DNA from: Flavobacteriales bacterium
GTDB taxonomy: Bacteria > Bacteroidota > Bacteroidia > Flavobacteriales_D > Sanyastnellaceae
Direction: 5' to 3'
Assembly (NCBI GenBank): GCA_016722445.1
Contig: JADKIZ010000012.1
Location: forward strand, 62,001-126,000
Length of the DNA stretch: 64,000 nt
Positions 11,120-20,734 of the stretch are shown here, one piece after another (position 1 is the stretch's first letter; each line of letters begins with the position of its first letter). The position numbers and the translations under genes were made by a program. The notes below the pieces were generated by a model. The model saw nothing but the letters and a program-made list of their open reading frames with translations. It was not told the DNA's origin and searched no databases.

Positions 11120-11541
11120 CGTTGTACCTCCGTTTTTTGAATGACATTGGCTCGAAAAAATGCCAGTACTTTATCGCAAATGGCTTGAGCGGTTTGATCG
11201 TTCACGCGCATATAATTGGATAGAAATACGTCGAAGGTGGCCCTGTTGTATTCAGGCCAGGTATGTATAGACACGTGCGATTCTGTGAGGCATGTGATGG
11301 CAGTAAAACCAGCACCTTCGAAAGAGTGGTAGACATCTCCCAACGGTTGTAGTTGGTATTCACGTATGAGGCCATTGATGTGATACCTGTAACCTTCCAT
11401 ATCGGAAAGTATTGCACTGTCGGCCTGAAAATCAATCAGCAGATGTAATCCCGGTTTGTACACAGGTGGGTTTGGCTTTTTGCAAGTATAAATGCGAAAG
11501 GCTTTGCAATCAAAATTCCCGACATAATGGGGAATGCACAA
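11116..11541 (-). CDS. SpeD-like pyruvoyl-dependent decarboxylase homologue (AdoMet decarboxylase family)
   Basis: A prokaryotic AdoMet-decarboxylase fold is recognisable: GLHLLIDFQA near residue 31, then TESHVSIHTWPEYNRATFDVF. The Glu-Ser pair (Ser88 here) matches the self-cleavage site that makes the pyruvoyl cofactor, and His93 matches the conserved catalytic His. The position of the conserved catalytic Cys (Cys83 in the Thermotoga enzyme) is Ser108 here (DVFLSN), so the chemistry may differ from classical AdoMet decarboxylation. The start is uncertain: 11541 is TTG, and a GTG at 11463 would remove a 26-residue extension. It is the first gene of the operon. It would supply decarboxylated AdoMet, or a related amine, to the aminopropyltransferase-like gene downstream. 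Confidence 0.75.
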   Translation of the reverse strand: MCIPHYVGNFDCKAFRIYTCKKPNPPVYKPGLHLLIDFQADSAILSDMEGYRYHINGLIREYQLQPLGDVYHSFEGAGFTAITCLTESHVSIHTWPEYNRATFDVFLSNYMRVNDQTAQAICDKVLAFFRANVIQKTEVQR

Positions 11542-11887
11542 AGTGCATGAGGTAAGAGTTGTGTATTGGGTTTACGGCATGGATGAAGTGGTTTTGAGCA
11601 CAGACTTTAGAATAGGGACTTAATTGTCAGAGAAGAGCGATAAGAGCGGATAGATAGGGTGTGGCTGTTGTTGAATAATTTTTGGTATATGAGGTAAATA
11701 TGAGACCTCCCCAATTTAATGCAGTATTTGGGTCTCGTGCGTAAATCTTTACCATTCGAAAGGATGAGTGAGGACGAATTTTATGGTGTCATTACCTGAC
11801 TGATGAGTATTTCTTTCGTGCATCTGCCACCAAAGTTCGTCTTGAGATTTCAGTGTAACATTGTAAGGCAAATTCTGTTGAATTGCC
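11542..11887. other. Gene-free interval upstream of the SpeD operon
   Basis: No convincing gene is seen in these 346 bases between the SpeD-like gene and the end of the cyclase gene. A perfect 6-bp dyad ATGCAC-AAA-GTGCAT at 11534-11548 spans the putative TTG start of the SpeD-like gene and could be an operator. I see no clear Bacteroidota promoter (TTTG / TAnnTTTG) and no terminator. Confidence 0.4.
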
Positions 11888-14020
11888 CTATTTAGAATTT
11901 TCAACGAAATACATATCAATTTCACCTTTTCCTTTCGCCTCGATTTTACCCCGGTGCACACAATGGAATTGATCTTTGATGATTTCATACGTACTTCCGC
12001 TGATGTTTACTTTACCGACTTGACCACTGCTTTCCATTCTGCTGGCTGTGTTGACAGCATAGCCCCATATGTCGTAGGCGAATTTTTTTACTCCGACAAT
12101 TCCGGCAACGACGGGACCGGTATGGATTCCAATTCGACTTTCGAATACGTCCAATCCCAAAGCTTCTCTTTCACGAAAATGGTTTACCATAAATTGCTGA
12201 ATCTCTAAAGCAGCTTGGATGATATCGGTTGCATGTGTCTTATTTAAGACAGGAAGTCCACCAGCGCACATATAAGCATCTCCGATGGTTTTAATTTTTT
12301 CGATGTTATGTTTATGGATGATATGATCAAATGCCTTGAAGCAGGTGTCAATTTCAGCTACCAATTCTGAAGGTGTAAGTTTTTCAGAAATTTTTGTGAA
12401 TCCTTTGAAATCTGTGAACATCACAGTTACATCATCGAACTGTTTCGCTTCTGCACTTCCTTTTTGTTTCAGTTCTTCAGCAACCTCTGAAGGCAAAATA
12501 TTGAGAAGCAATTCTTCACTTCTTCGTTGTTCATGCTCAATAAGGATTTTTTGTTTATGTGTAATTCTAAAACGGTTGAAAAGAATCAAAGCGGCTGTGA
12601 GGAGCAACAATGCGATACCAATGAGATAGTTTCTAGATATGTCGGCTATCTTTTTATCATTGGTGAGTTCGACGATGGTATTCTGCGCATGGTTAATTTT
12701 TTGTTCGGTTTCAAAGCTGAGTGCCCTGTTTATTTTTTCATCTGCGATCAGTTCTTCTTGAATGGCACTGAACTGAGCAAAAGCTTCCTCGGATTTCTTC
12801 ACGTTGCCCAACTTGAAGTAAATATCGATGAGCAGTTTGTAGTCATTCATCAATTCAGTTCGAAGATTTGTAAGTTTCGGTATTTCTTGATTGATGTATT
12901 CTTCGGCTTCTTTCAAGCGATTTTGTTTAATGCGAATTTGAGCGAGATAATAGCCTGGGTTAAGTGTGCCCGTGAAGACATTGGCAAAAAGTGAGTATTC
13001 ATCCATAATGTCAATGCACATGTGGAGATATTTCTCAGACGAGTCTAGTGCATTTTGTTCGAGATAGTATATACCTCTCACCAAATGACTGCTGGCATCA
13101 TATTCCGGTTCGTATTCCTCTTTGCTTTTCAAGAGAGATAAATCCAAATAATGAATCACACTGTCATATTCATGGAGCAGCAACAACGAATGAGCAATAT
13201 TGGTATGCATAAAGCTCAGTCCGTAGGCATATTTTTTATAACGTATACTATGAGAAATCGCAAGTTTAGAATACTCAATGGCTTTTTTGTAGTTGCCACT
13301 TTGAATATAGCGATGTCCGAGCACACTGGTATTGTTGATCAAACGTTGATAGCTGTTATACGAAAAAGTCGTATCGACATTCTTCAATGGGATATATGAA
13401 ACAGATTGATGGGTGTGATAAACCGATAAATCATACAAGCCATTGGTACCATAAAAGCCACCTAATACCATATAGCAGGTTGAAATGGCCATTGAATCAC
13501 CTTTTTGAAGATATTTTTCCAGTTTGTCTGTGAAAAAATCGAAGCCATCTTTGAGTTTGTCGGAAACGCGATAGGGTTGACGAAGACTCGCCAGAGCGGT
13601 GAGAAAATAGTCCCTTTCCGAAGGCTTTTTAGAGTCCTCGAATTTTGTGATAATCGATTTTCCCATCGCGATGGAAGTCTCGAATTCCGTACCAAGCAAA
13701 TGTGAATAGAACAGGGCGTGCATGAACCTGTTGTAATATTCATTGTCTTTTATCCCTGTTAGGTCATTGGATATTGAAATAAATTTATTGTATGTTTCGG
13801 CGTCGGCATGCACGAGATACAAGAAATCCATTCCCTTCTCAAAAAACGTTGTGTCCAGATTCCCCGGTTGAACCCCTTGTTTGAAATAGAAAAGGGCCGA
13901 ATCTGAAAAATTCATTTCCTGACTAATGGCAGGTGTAATAAAATTTTGACCTCCCACATAAGAATGAAGAAGCAATACGAAAATGATGTGGATTGCTTTT
14001 ATGAAGGTCGAATGTTGCAA
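11888..14020 (-). CDS. TPR-domain class III adenylate cyclase, membrane-anchored
   Basis: The 710-residue protein has an N-terminal signal/anchor (IIFVLLLHSYVGGQ) and a long helical repeat region (~60-430), probably TPR and probably periplasmic. A membrane helix (YLIGIALLLLTAALILF, ~455-475) and a linker with LLLNILPSEVAEEL lead to a class III cyclase catalytic domain (~525-705). Metal-binding Asp residues are seen in VMFTDFKGFT and KTIGDAYM, and the transition-state Asn/Arg in WGYAVNTASRMES. The substrate-selecting pair is Lys (IKTIGD) and Asp (YDIWG), the combination of ATP-specific enzymes, so cAMP synthesis is predicted. It is a single-gene unit read toward the SpeD operon but separated from it by ~350 bp. 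The periplasmic TPR part would be the sensor. Confidence 0.85.
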   Translation of the reverse strand: MQHSTFIKAIHIIFVLLLHSYVGGQNFITPAISQEMNFSDSALFYFKQGVQPGNLDTTFFEKGMDFLYLVHADAETYNKFISISNDLTGIKDNEYYNRFMHALFYSHLLGTEFETSIAMGKSIITKFEDSKKPSERDYFLTALASLRQPYRVSDKLKDGFDFFTDKLEKYLQKGDSMAISTCYMVLGGFYGTNGLYDLSVYHTHQSVSYIPLKNVDTTFSYNSYQRLINNTSVLGHRYIQSGNYKKAIEYSKLAISHSIRYKKYAYGLSFMHTNIAHSLLLLHEYDSVIHYLDLSLLKSKEEYEPEYDASSHLVRGIYYLEQNALDSSEKYLHMCIDIMDEYSLFANVFTGTLNPGYYLAQIRIKQNRLKEAEEYINQEIPKLTNLRTELMNDYKLLIDIYFKLGNVKKSEEAFAQFSAIQEELIADEKINRALSFETEQKINHAQNTIVELTNDKKIADISRNYLIGIALLLLTAALILFNRFRITHKQKILIEHEQRRSEELLLNILPSEVAEELKQKGSAEAKQFDDVTVMFTDFKGFTKISEKLTPSELVAEIDTCFKAFDHIIHKHNIEKIKTIGDAYMCAGGLPVLNKTHATDIIQAALEIQQFMVNHFREREALGLDVFESRIGIHTGPVVAGIVGVKKFAYDIWGYAVNTASRMESSGQVGKVNISGSTYEIIKDQFHCVHRGKIEAKGKGEIDMYFVENSK

Positions 14021-14253
14021 TGAGTTGGTTTTGTTATAGCGGTATTGTTTTCTTTAGGTTCAATAAATCCACCGATGGTTACTTTTCATAACAGATTACA
14101 ACGTTAAGACATTTTGTGGTTTTGTGAACAGTAATTATGATGATGCAAATAAGGAACATAAGATCTAACCTACAGCTCCATCTATTCTTTGATTACTGAG
14201 GTCTTTATAATAAACGTGATGATTGCTGATTTGGGTGGCGAAAGATTACGTTT

Positions 14254-14860
14254 CATTTCAGCCCTTCCATTCACTCAAGACTTCGTCTTGGTTCTCATCT
14301 CTCATTTCTCATTTCTCTATTCATTCTCATTCTGTTTCTCATTCTCATTCTGACACTAGAATGAGATTTTTATGCCTCACCCCCCGGCCCCTCTCCAGAG
14401 GAGAGGGGTGACCCGCAACGGAGGAATGTTTAAATATTCTGAGTAACTCATTTCTCTATTCATTTTCATTCTGTTTTTCATTCTGTTTCTCATGCCAGCA
14501 TTTCGACCCCATCGGGTCACCTCTCTATAGCCCGTATGCAGATGTATGTTGGCACGACCCTGTAGGGGTCGGATATAGAATGAGAAGGTGAATGAAATAG
14601 GGAATGAATAGAGTGTTTAGGAATGAGTGAGTGATTTTTTCCTGCGCCACAACTTTTGGTTCCGCTCGTGGTTCTGATTCCTCATTTCTCTATTCATTCT
14701 CATTCTGTTTCTCATTCTCATTCTGACATTAGAATGAAATAGAGAATGAATGGAGTGTGTAGGAATGATTGAATGAGTGGGGGAGTGGGTGATTTTTCCC
14801 TGATCCACTTCATCCAGGTTTGGATTACTTGCGTGATCGCCGATTTGGGGGAACCGACAC
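14254..14860. repeat. Long intergenic direct repeat, copy 1
   Basis: This ~600 bp non-coding unit recurs about 645-653 bp downstream with few differences. It contains CT-rich strings of the type CTCATTCTCATTCTG in both orientations and a short hairpin CAAGACTTCGTCTTG. It also has a G/C palindrome around 14378-14412 (GGCCCCTCTCC...GGAGAGGGGTGA), a type of element widespread between bacterial genes, and a CGACCCC...GGGGTCG inverted pair. The bases before it (14021-14253), upstream of the cyclase gene, show nothing recognisable. Confidence 0.8.
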
Positions 14861-14899
14861 AACAAATGCGTTATGAAAATATCGCTCACGCTATTTTTT

Positions 14900-15500
14900 C
14901 ATTTCAGCCCTTCCTTTCACTCAAGACTTCGTCTTGGTTCTGATCTCTGATCTCTCATCTCTCATTTCTCTATTCATTCTCATTCTGTTTCTCATTCTCA
15001 TTCTGACATTAGAATGAGATTTTTATGCCTCACCCCCGGCCCCTCTCCAGAGGAGAGGGGTGACCCGCAACGGAGGAATGTTTAAATATTCTGAGTAACT
15101 CATTTCTCTATTCATTTTCATTCTGTTTTTCATTCTGTTTCTCATGCCAGCATTTCGACCCCATCGGGGTCGCCTCTCTATAGCCCGTATGCAGATGTAT
15201 GTTGGCACGACCCTGTAGGGGTCGGATATAGAATGAGAAGGTGAATGAAATAGGGAATGAATAGAGTGTTTAGGGAATGAGGAGTGATTTTTTCCTGCGC
15301 CACAACTTTTGGTTCCGCTCGTGGTTCTGATTCCTCATTTCTCTATTCATTCTCATTCTGTTTCTCATTCTCATTCTGAGATTAGAATGAAATAGAAAAT
15401 GAATGGAGTGTGTAGGAATGATTGAATGAGTGGGTGATTTTTCCCTGATCCACTTCATCCAGGTTTGGATTACTTGCGTGATCGCCGGAAGGGGAGACCG
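14900..15500. repeat. Long intergenic direct repeat, copy 2
   Basis: This is a near-identical second copy of the 14254-14860 unit. It starts at the same CATTTCAGCCCTTCC and ends at the same GTTTGGATTACTTGCGTGATCGCCG. Small differences include a CCCC versus CCCCC run, CATCGGGTCA versus CATCGGGGTCG and the loss of GGGGGAGTG near the end. Open frames in the block are all low-complexity and I do not consider any of them genes. Confidence 0.8.
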
Positions 15501-15501
15501 A

Positions 15502-15646
15502 CAACCTGAAAAGGTCATGCAGTCTCCGCTGCGCTTCGACTATTTCAATTTATAGCATTCAATCACAGATGACTTCGTCATCGTTCTTGAATGCTATAAA
15601 TTGAAAAATCCTGCTTTCGCAGGATTTGCATGACCTTTTCAGGTTG
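15502..15646. repeat. Large nested inverted repeat (cruciform/hairpin) beside tRNA-Ser
   Basis: The outer 20-nt arms (15502-15521 and 15627-15646: CAACCTGAAAAGGTCATGCA and its complement) enclose second 20-nt arms (15543-15562 and 15587-15606: TTTCAATTTATAGCATTCAA and its complement). Between the latter is a small hairpin GATGA-CTTCG-TCATC (15568-15582). Both long pairs are perfect. The unit ends one base before the tRNA gene. Confidence 0.85.
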
Positions 15647-15647
15647 C

Positions 15648-15734
15648 GGAGAGGGCGGGATTCGAACCCGCGATAGGCTTTAGACCTATACACACTTTCC
15701 AGGCGTGCTCCTTCAACCACTCGGACACCTCTCC
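15648..15734 (-). tRNA. tRNA-Ser (anticodon GGA)
   Basis: The 87-nt minus-strand sequence folds as a class II tRNA. The acceptor stem is GGAGAGG with CCTCTCC. The anticodon arm is CACGC-CTGGAAA-GTGTG with anticodon GGA, reading UCC/UCU. A long variable arm (TATAGGTCTAAAGCCTATC) is typical of serine tRNAs, and the T arm contains GGTTCGAATCC. No CCA is encoded. Confidence 0.95.
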
Positions 15735-15842
15735 AATTGTTTCAAGATTCAAAATCCTAAAACGGGCCGCAAAAATAGTCGGTTATTGCATTTGTAAGAT
15801 AGGACAAGAGATTTTCTCCAATGAAATATCAGCAGAACCAAC

Positions 15843-17141
15843 CTATTTGGTCGGTAGGGCATCAACAGGCGATCCGGTGAGGCTTTGAACAGTCCATGTG
15901 CCATTGTTATTTGGATTTCCGTCGGAAGATGATTGTCCCTGTGTAAAGGCATAGGCATTGGTTGTAGTATACACCATGATCATACCATTGGAACATATCG
16001 CGTCTACGTATGTACCTGATAAAGCTTGCGCAACCCAAGTACCCACACCATCCGTGATACCAGTTGTCCAGGATGTTTGTGATTGTGCAAATCCGTACAG
16101 ATTGGTATCTGTGATGACAACTACTGTATTCTTAGATGAAATGCTGGTAATGGGTGTACCGGTGAGTGCAGTTGAGGTCCAAGCAGCATTGTTGTATACA
16201 ACACCATCAATATATGAAGATTGAGATTGGGAAAGTGCATAGGCATTCGTGCTAGTATAGACAACGATTTGTTTTTCCGATGCATCTGCTCCGAGCGGTG
16301 TTCCGGCTAATGCTTGTGCTACCCACTGTCCGACATTATTCGGAAGTGAGTTGCTATATGCGGATTGTTGTTGTGAAAATCCATAGGCATTGGAGTTCGT
16401 GTATATTACCATCAATCTTCCGTTTCCAATTCGTTCACAAGCTCCTTCTCCGGCTGGACCTGTTGCACCAGTGAGTCCCATCTGACCTTGTGGACCTGCA
16501 GGTCCGGTAGATCCTTGCGGTCCGGTAGATCCAATGGCACCAGTCAATCCTTGAATGCCTTGAATTCCCTGTGGTCCGGGTTCACCTTGTTGACCTGTGG
16601 CTCCAGCAGGACCAGTGTTTCCGGCAATTCCTTGTATGCCTTGCGGACCTTGTGGTCCTTCTGGACCGGTTTCACCCTGCGGACCTGTTGGTCCTTGAGG
16701 TCCTTGAGGTCCTTCTGGCCCTTGTGGACCATCCAATGATGTGGCGGCCGTTTGAGCATAGAGGGCATATGGAACAGACATCATCTGTTGCGTCCCCATC
16801 GATGTGTAATTGCTACCGCCATTCGCATCCAATTGTACTTCTGCGAAAAATGTTGATCCTCCCCAATCGATTGTGTTGAATGTTCCAGTTTCTGCGGTGC
16901 CGGTTCCAATCACCAGATTGGCAATTCCATGTGATGAGGTGGTGACATCATGTGTTTCGGAATACACTACAGTGCCATTCGCAGCACCTGAGTGAATCAA
17001 CATCTTCAAAGAGACCGGTTGGTTCTCGAGGATATTGCCGCTGTTATCGCGGATGACGCTTTGATAATTGATGCCCTGAGGCACCTGAGCATTCAGGATG
17101 AATGTGGCCATGACGGCAATCGTGGTCAGAAGATTTTTCAT
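15843..17141 (-). CDS. Collagen-like secreted protein with four C-terminal ~47-residue repeats
   Basis: The 432-residue product has a signal peptide ([19 protein letters not shown]). Its ~110-residue N-terminal domain ([14 protein letters not shown] ... [11 protein letters not shown]) is shared with the genes at 17746 and 1760. Gly-X-Y triplets span ~140-235 ([22 protein letters not shown]). The C-terminal ~200 residues contain about four imperfect repeats, each with a hydrophobic strand such as [14 protein letters not shown], then an Asn/Tyr-rich loop, then W-x-x-Q-x-LxGTP. No T9SS sorting domain is present. The upstream gene encodes a small TPR protein, and beyond it lies a clear paralogue (17746-18963), so this is a local duplication. 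A surface role is inferred. Confidence 0.8.
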   Translation of the reverse strand: MKNLLTTIAVMATFILNAQVPQGINYQSVIRDNSGNILENQPVSLKMLIHSGAANGTVVYSETHDVTTSSHGIANLVIGTGTAETGTFNTIDWGGSTFFAEVQLDANGGSNYTSMGTQQMMSVPYALYAQTAATSLDGPQGPEGPQGPQGPTGPQGETGPEGPQGPQGIQGIAGNTGPAGATGQQGEPGPQGIQGIQGLTGAIGSTGPQGSTGPAGPQGQMGLTGATGPAGEGACERIGNGRLMVIYTNSNAYGFSQQQSAYSNSLPNNVGQWVAQALAGTPLGADASEKQIVVYTSTNAYALSQSQSSYIDGVVYNNAAWTSTALTGTPITSISSKNTVVVITDTNLYGFAQSQTSWTTGITDGVGTWVAQALSGTYVDAICSNGMIMVYTTTNAYAFTQGQSSSDGNPNNNGTWTVQSLTGSPVDALPTK

Positions 17142-17233
17142 GTCGCTAAAAAAAAATCGAGTTTTGGTGAATAATTAGAAATTGTATGATTCATTATCAT
17201 GTTGACATGCTTGCCGGTCATGTCCAAGTTTAT

Positions 17234-17736
17234 TTATCCCAAAATGTTTTTCTTTTTTTTACATCTTTCCATACTGCTCATATACAACTCAATGTTTGCA
17301 TCCACGAGGCTATGTCTGATGGCAAGTTTGTAATGATCCATGGCAGCATCAAATTGTCCAAGGAGTTCATACATGATACCCAATTCATTGTTGATGGTGG
17401 CTTTGTCTATTCCCGGTACTTCGAGGGCTTTCATCAATATCGCTTTCTGATCATCGTATTTGCCTAGGGTAGATAAGGTGATCGAGAGGTTGAGATATAC
17501 GGGGGTATACTCCGGAGTATAAGCAATACACTTGCGGTAATGATCTTCCGCCATCTGATAGTTGCGGTACTTGGTATCAAAATCCATCCCAAGTGGTTGT
17601 ATGCTTTTCCATAATCCGGTGCCTCAATCAAAATGGCTTGCAGCGTGGAAATGGCTTCAGTGTATTTCTGTTCTTTGATGAGTTGATCTGCTTCGAAGAA
17701 GAGATCATCCAGTCTTTGTTGTTGAAGAAAATCCAT
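17234..17736 (-). CDS. Small cytoplasmic TPR protein (one frameshift)
   Basis: The ATG at 17736 (MDFLQQQRLDDLFFEAD) opens a protein with TPR-type helices: ADQLIKEQKYTEAISTLQAIL, then AYNHLGW. Adding one base at the A-run 17579-17582 joins this to FDTKYRNYQMAEDHYRKCIAY and three further TPR-like units (VYLNLSITLSTLGKYD; ELGIMYELLGQFDAAMDHYKLA). The full length is ~168 residues, with no signal peptide. It sits between two duplicated collagen-like genes, 9 bp after the stop of the upstream one, so cotranscription is likely. The partner protein is unknown. Confidence 0.75.
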
Positions 17737-17745
17737 GATAAAAAA

Positions 17746-18963
17746 TTAATGAGTCGGAACTATTTCAACAGGTGATCCTGAGAGCGATTGTGTTTGCCAA
17801 GATCCGGCTTGATTCGCAGAACCTGCCAAGCTGGATTGAGTTTGTCCGAAACTATATGCATTGTTCGTAGTAAGTATGACAATACTTCTTGATGTCGCAT
17901 TTGCATCCACAACATCTCCAATGATTTGTTGTGAAATCCAAGCCCCAGTTTGGTCATTTGGTGGATTCGATATCGTGGATTGAGTTTGGTAATAGCCGTA
18001 TGCGTTTTGATCAGTGTAGACCACTGCATTGATTTTTGAAGCTACTGCGCCTAAGACAGTACCAATGAGTTGCTGTGATGTCCAAACTGCAGCTTGAAGA
18101 TTTGGTGATGAGCCCACAGTACCTTGAGGTTGCGAAACGCCATATGCATGTGTTGAAGTGTATATGACAATTTGTTTTTCTGTTGCAACTGCGCCGAGTG
18201 GTGTTCCACTGAGTTGTTGACTAATCCATGCACCTGTTTGATAATTGGGAGGTTCACCTATACTGTTTTGTGTTTGATAATAACAATATGCATTTGAATT
18301 GGTGTACACCACTGCAAGATTACCTGTTCTAAGCATTTGACATGCTCCTTCACCGGCTGGCCCGGTAGCACCAGTTAATCCCATAGGACCTTGCGGTCCT
18401 GCTGGCCCGGTAGAGCCTTGAGGTCCGGTTGAACCCGTTGCACCCGGTATTCCTTGAATGCCTTGTGCACCTTGTGGTCCGGCAGGTCCGGTTTCGCCTT
18501 GTAGGCCTGTTGGTCCTTGCGAGCCTTCCGGTCCTTGTGGGCCGGGAGGGCCATCGAGGGATGTAGCTGCAGTTTGCGCGTAGAGTGCATAAGGAACGGA
18601 CATCATTTGTTGCGTTCCCATCGATGTGTAATTGCTACCACCATTCGCATCCAATTGTACTTCTGCGAAGAATGTGGATGCACCCCGATCGATGGTGTTG
18701 AATATGCCTGTTTCTGCAATTCCGGTTCCAATCACGAGATTGGCAATACCATGCGAGGAAGTAGTGACGGCATGCGTTTCGGAATAAACGACAGTGCCGT
18801 TTGCAGCGCCTGAGTGTATCAACATCTTTAACGATACAGGTTGATTTTCGAGGACGTTTCCGCTGTTATCGCGAATGACACTTTGATAGTTGATGCCCTG
18901 TGGTACTTGAGCACTCAGCATCAATCCTGTTATGACGACAATCGCCGTGAGTAAAGTCTTCAT
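17746..18963 (-). CDS. Collagen-like secreted protein, paralogue of 15843-17141
   Basis: I take the ATG at 18963 ([19 protein letters not shown]), which begins the signal peptide; a start at 18993 would overlap the preceding gene. The N-terminal domain is nearly identical to the one in the 15843 gene, including long stretches of DNA identity (the Gly-Thr-Gln-Gln-Met-Met region). Gly-X-Y triplets follow (~140-225). The C-terminal repeats have Tyr-rich cores ([59 protein letters not shown]), four units in all, diverged from the sister gene. It begins 1 bp after the stop of a T9SS-sorted small protein, the same arrangement as at 1278-4180. A surface location is likely; the function is unknown. 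Confidence 0.8.
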   Translation of the reverse strand: MKTLLTAIVVITGLMLSAQVPQGINYQSVIRDNSGNVLENQPVSLKMLIHSGAANGTVVYSETHAVTTSSHGIANLVIGTGIAETGIFNTIDRGASTFFAEVQLDANGGSNYTSMGTQQMMSVPYALYAQTAATSLDGPPGPQGPEGSQGPTGLQGETGPAGPQGAQGIQGIPGATGSTGPQGSTGPAGPQGPMGLTGATGPAGEGACQMLRTGNLAVVYTNSNAYCYYQTQNSIGEPPNYQTGAWISQQLSGTPLGAVATEKQIVIYTSTHAYGVSQPQGTVGSSPNLQAAVWTSQQLIGTVLGAVASKINAVVYTDQNAYGYYQTQSTISNPPNDQTGAWISQQIIGDVVDANATSRSIVILTTNNAYSFGQTQSSLAGSANQAGSWQTQSLSGSPVEIVPTH

Positions 18964-18964
18964 A

Positions 18965-19447
18965 TTATAGTTTGATGAGCAGATGACGCTCATTGATTTT
19001 TTGATCCGCAGAAATGATATTGAGCATGTAAGTGCCAGCTGCCAGCGCTGTTACATCTATATTTTGTGTTTGTTGGTATACCGAGATTACTTCAACCAAT
19101 TTACCAGTCATATCGAGGATGGTGATATCGAGTGAAGAGCTTTTTCCGGGTGTTGCAACCGCAAATTGAAATCGGGTAGGGTTGGGGTAAATCAACAACA
19201 ATGATATCGAGGGAATTTCATTTACTGCAATGTCAATGAGTTCTCCTTGCTCAAAACCCTGAGTAAGCAGATGTTCATCATTTTGGAATGTGGACGTCAT
19301 CACTTCTCCAATGTTAAACTCAATTTGTTCAGCGTGAAATCCGGCAGTAGAAAATACTTGTCGCTCTATACTCTGTGCAGTATAATCCGGCACATACAAC
19401 ACGAAGGCCAATATGGCCGTAAGCAGAATCCTGAAGTTATTCATCAT
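18965..19447 (-). CDS. Small secreted protein with T9SS type A sorting domain (second copy of companion)
   Basis: I start at the ATG pair at 19447/19444 ([14 protein letters not shown]), which begins the signal peptide. The ~160-residue product has the IGE...[10 protein letters not shown] lead-in seen in many Bacteroidota T9SS substrates. A type A sorting domain follows: [12 protein letters not shown], a beta-rich region, and ERHLLIKL at the end. It resembles the 1278-1757 product in size and layout and likewise immediately precedes a collagen-like gene, so the pair is probably a functional unit. The mature part is only ~70 residues. Confidence 0.8.
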   Translation of the reverse strand: MMNNFRILLTAILAFVLYVPDYTAQSIERQVFSTAGFHAEQIEFNIGEVMTSTFQNDEHLLTQGFEQGELIDIAVNEIPSISLLLIYPNPTRFQFAVATPGKSSSLDITILDMTGKLVEVISVYQQTQNIDVTALAAGTYMLNIISADQKINERHLLIKL

Positions 19448-19718
19448 AATTTTTGTGCCGGATGGCGAATGTAGCAATAATTATTGAGACCAGTTCATTG
19501 AAGTTGCATAACAATAATGTGACCAAAAGTGGAATAAATGGGATGACCAATTCAACGATGAACACATTCATACTCCTTTGCCAGTGTGCTATGAGCGCCG
19601 CTCTTGGCAAGGATTTAAAGTGAAGTGGAATAGGTTTCTCTGTGGGAATGAAAATGAGATAGTCAAGGTTAAAGCTGATCTCTTTTCATTTGTTCAAGGA
19701 AATTGAAAAACCTACTCC

Positions 19719-20671
19719 TTAGTCCAGGTTTTTACCAAAGACATGAAGGATTTTTTCTGCAAGCACATTGCTCAATTTGAAATACGATTCATGTGTCCAG
19801 CCGGCTACGTGAGGAGACAAAACAACTTGATTTGATCCAATGAGGTATCTCAGATCTTCGGTCTGACTATTCGTTTCCAATCCTTCGAGTGACATCTTTT
19901 CATATTCAATAACATCGAGACAAGCACCGAGTACTTTGCCTTCTTGAAGGGCTTTTACCAATGCAGAGGTATCCAGATTTTTCCCCGTGAAGTATTGATG
20001 AAATAGATAGGCTTCTTGAATTTTTCGAAAAATTCCTGATTGACGTAGTAAAGTGTTTCATCATTCAGAGGAAGATGAATGGAGACGATATCTGCTTTGT
20101 GATAAATTTCTTCCAACGTCACTTCTCGCACCGACTCAGAACCAAAACCGGTTTTGTATTTATCGTAAACAATGATATTGGCACGAAAGCCACGGAGTTT
20201 TTCCGCGAATGCGCTGCCCATCATTCCATATCCGATGATGCCGATGGTTTTACCTGAAATTTCAATACCGCGATTTTCTTCACGTGGCCATTTGCCGGAT
20301 CTCACATCCATATCGGCTTGTTTGAGGTTGTTGAATAACATCAACAACATACCAACGGCATGTTCTCCCACGGCATCTCGATTCCCTTCCGGTGAATTTA
20401 CTACGAGCACGCCATGCGCCTCGGCTGCATGCAGATGGATGTTTTCCAAACCAGAACCACTGCGTGCTATGAATTTTAGTTGTGGCGCATGACTAAAAAA
20501 ATCTTCATCTGCAGTAATCCGTGATCGGATCACCACCCCGAAATAATCGGGCAACATCTCCAGAATTTCTGCCCTCGTTGCTTGGTAGTGTTTTTCGCAG
20601 ATGTAACCAGCTTCCTCAAGACGTTGCTGTAGAACGTCGTGAACTGATTCTATGAAAAGTACTTTTTTCAT
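19719..20671 (-). CDS. D-2-hydroxyacid dehydrogenase / phosphoglycerate-dehydrogenase-like (one frameshift)
   Basis: The ATG at 20671 starts a D-isomer-specific 2-hydroxyacid dehydrogenase. The catalytic Arg region is FIARSGSGLENIHL, the NAD-binding glycine motif is IGIIGYGMMGSAFAEKL, and the C-terminal catalytic His lies in LSPHVAGWT. The frame breaks at the T-run 19978-19982. One added base gives NTSRGKNLDTSALVKAL and joins the C-terminal part (CLDVIEYE ... HVFGKNLD). The corrected protein is ~318 residues, the length of the catalytic core of SerA-type enzymes without an ACT domain. It may oxidise 3-phosphoglycerate in serine synthesis or act on another 2-hydroxyacid; no partner gene is nearby to decide. 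Confidence 0.8.
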
Positions 20672-20734
20672 GATGGCCGTGAAGGTAGGGAATCAAAGAG
20701 ATTTTATTTGATGACAAAAGCTGCTCCTCTAAAC

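Noticed and set aside
14254..15646. CRISPR array or phage attachment site
   Set aside because: Repeat lengths are irregular, there are no spacers of constant size, and no cas or integrase gene is visible.
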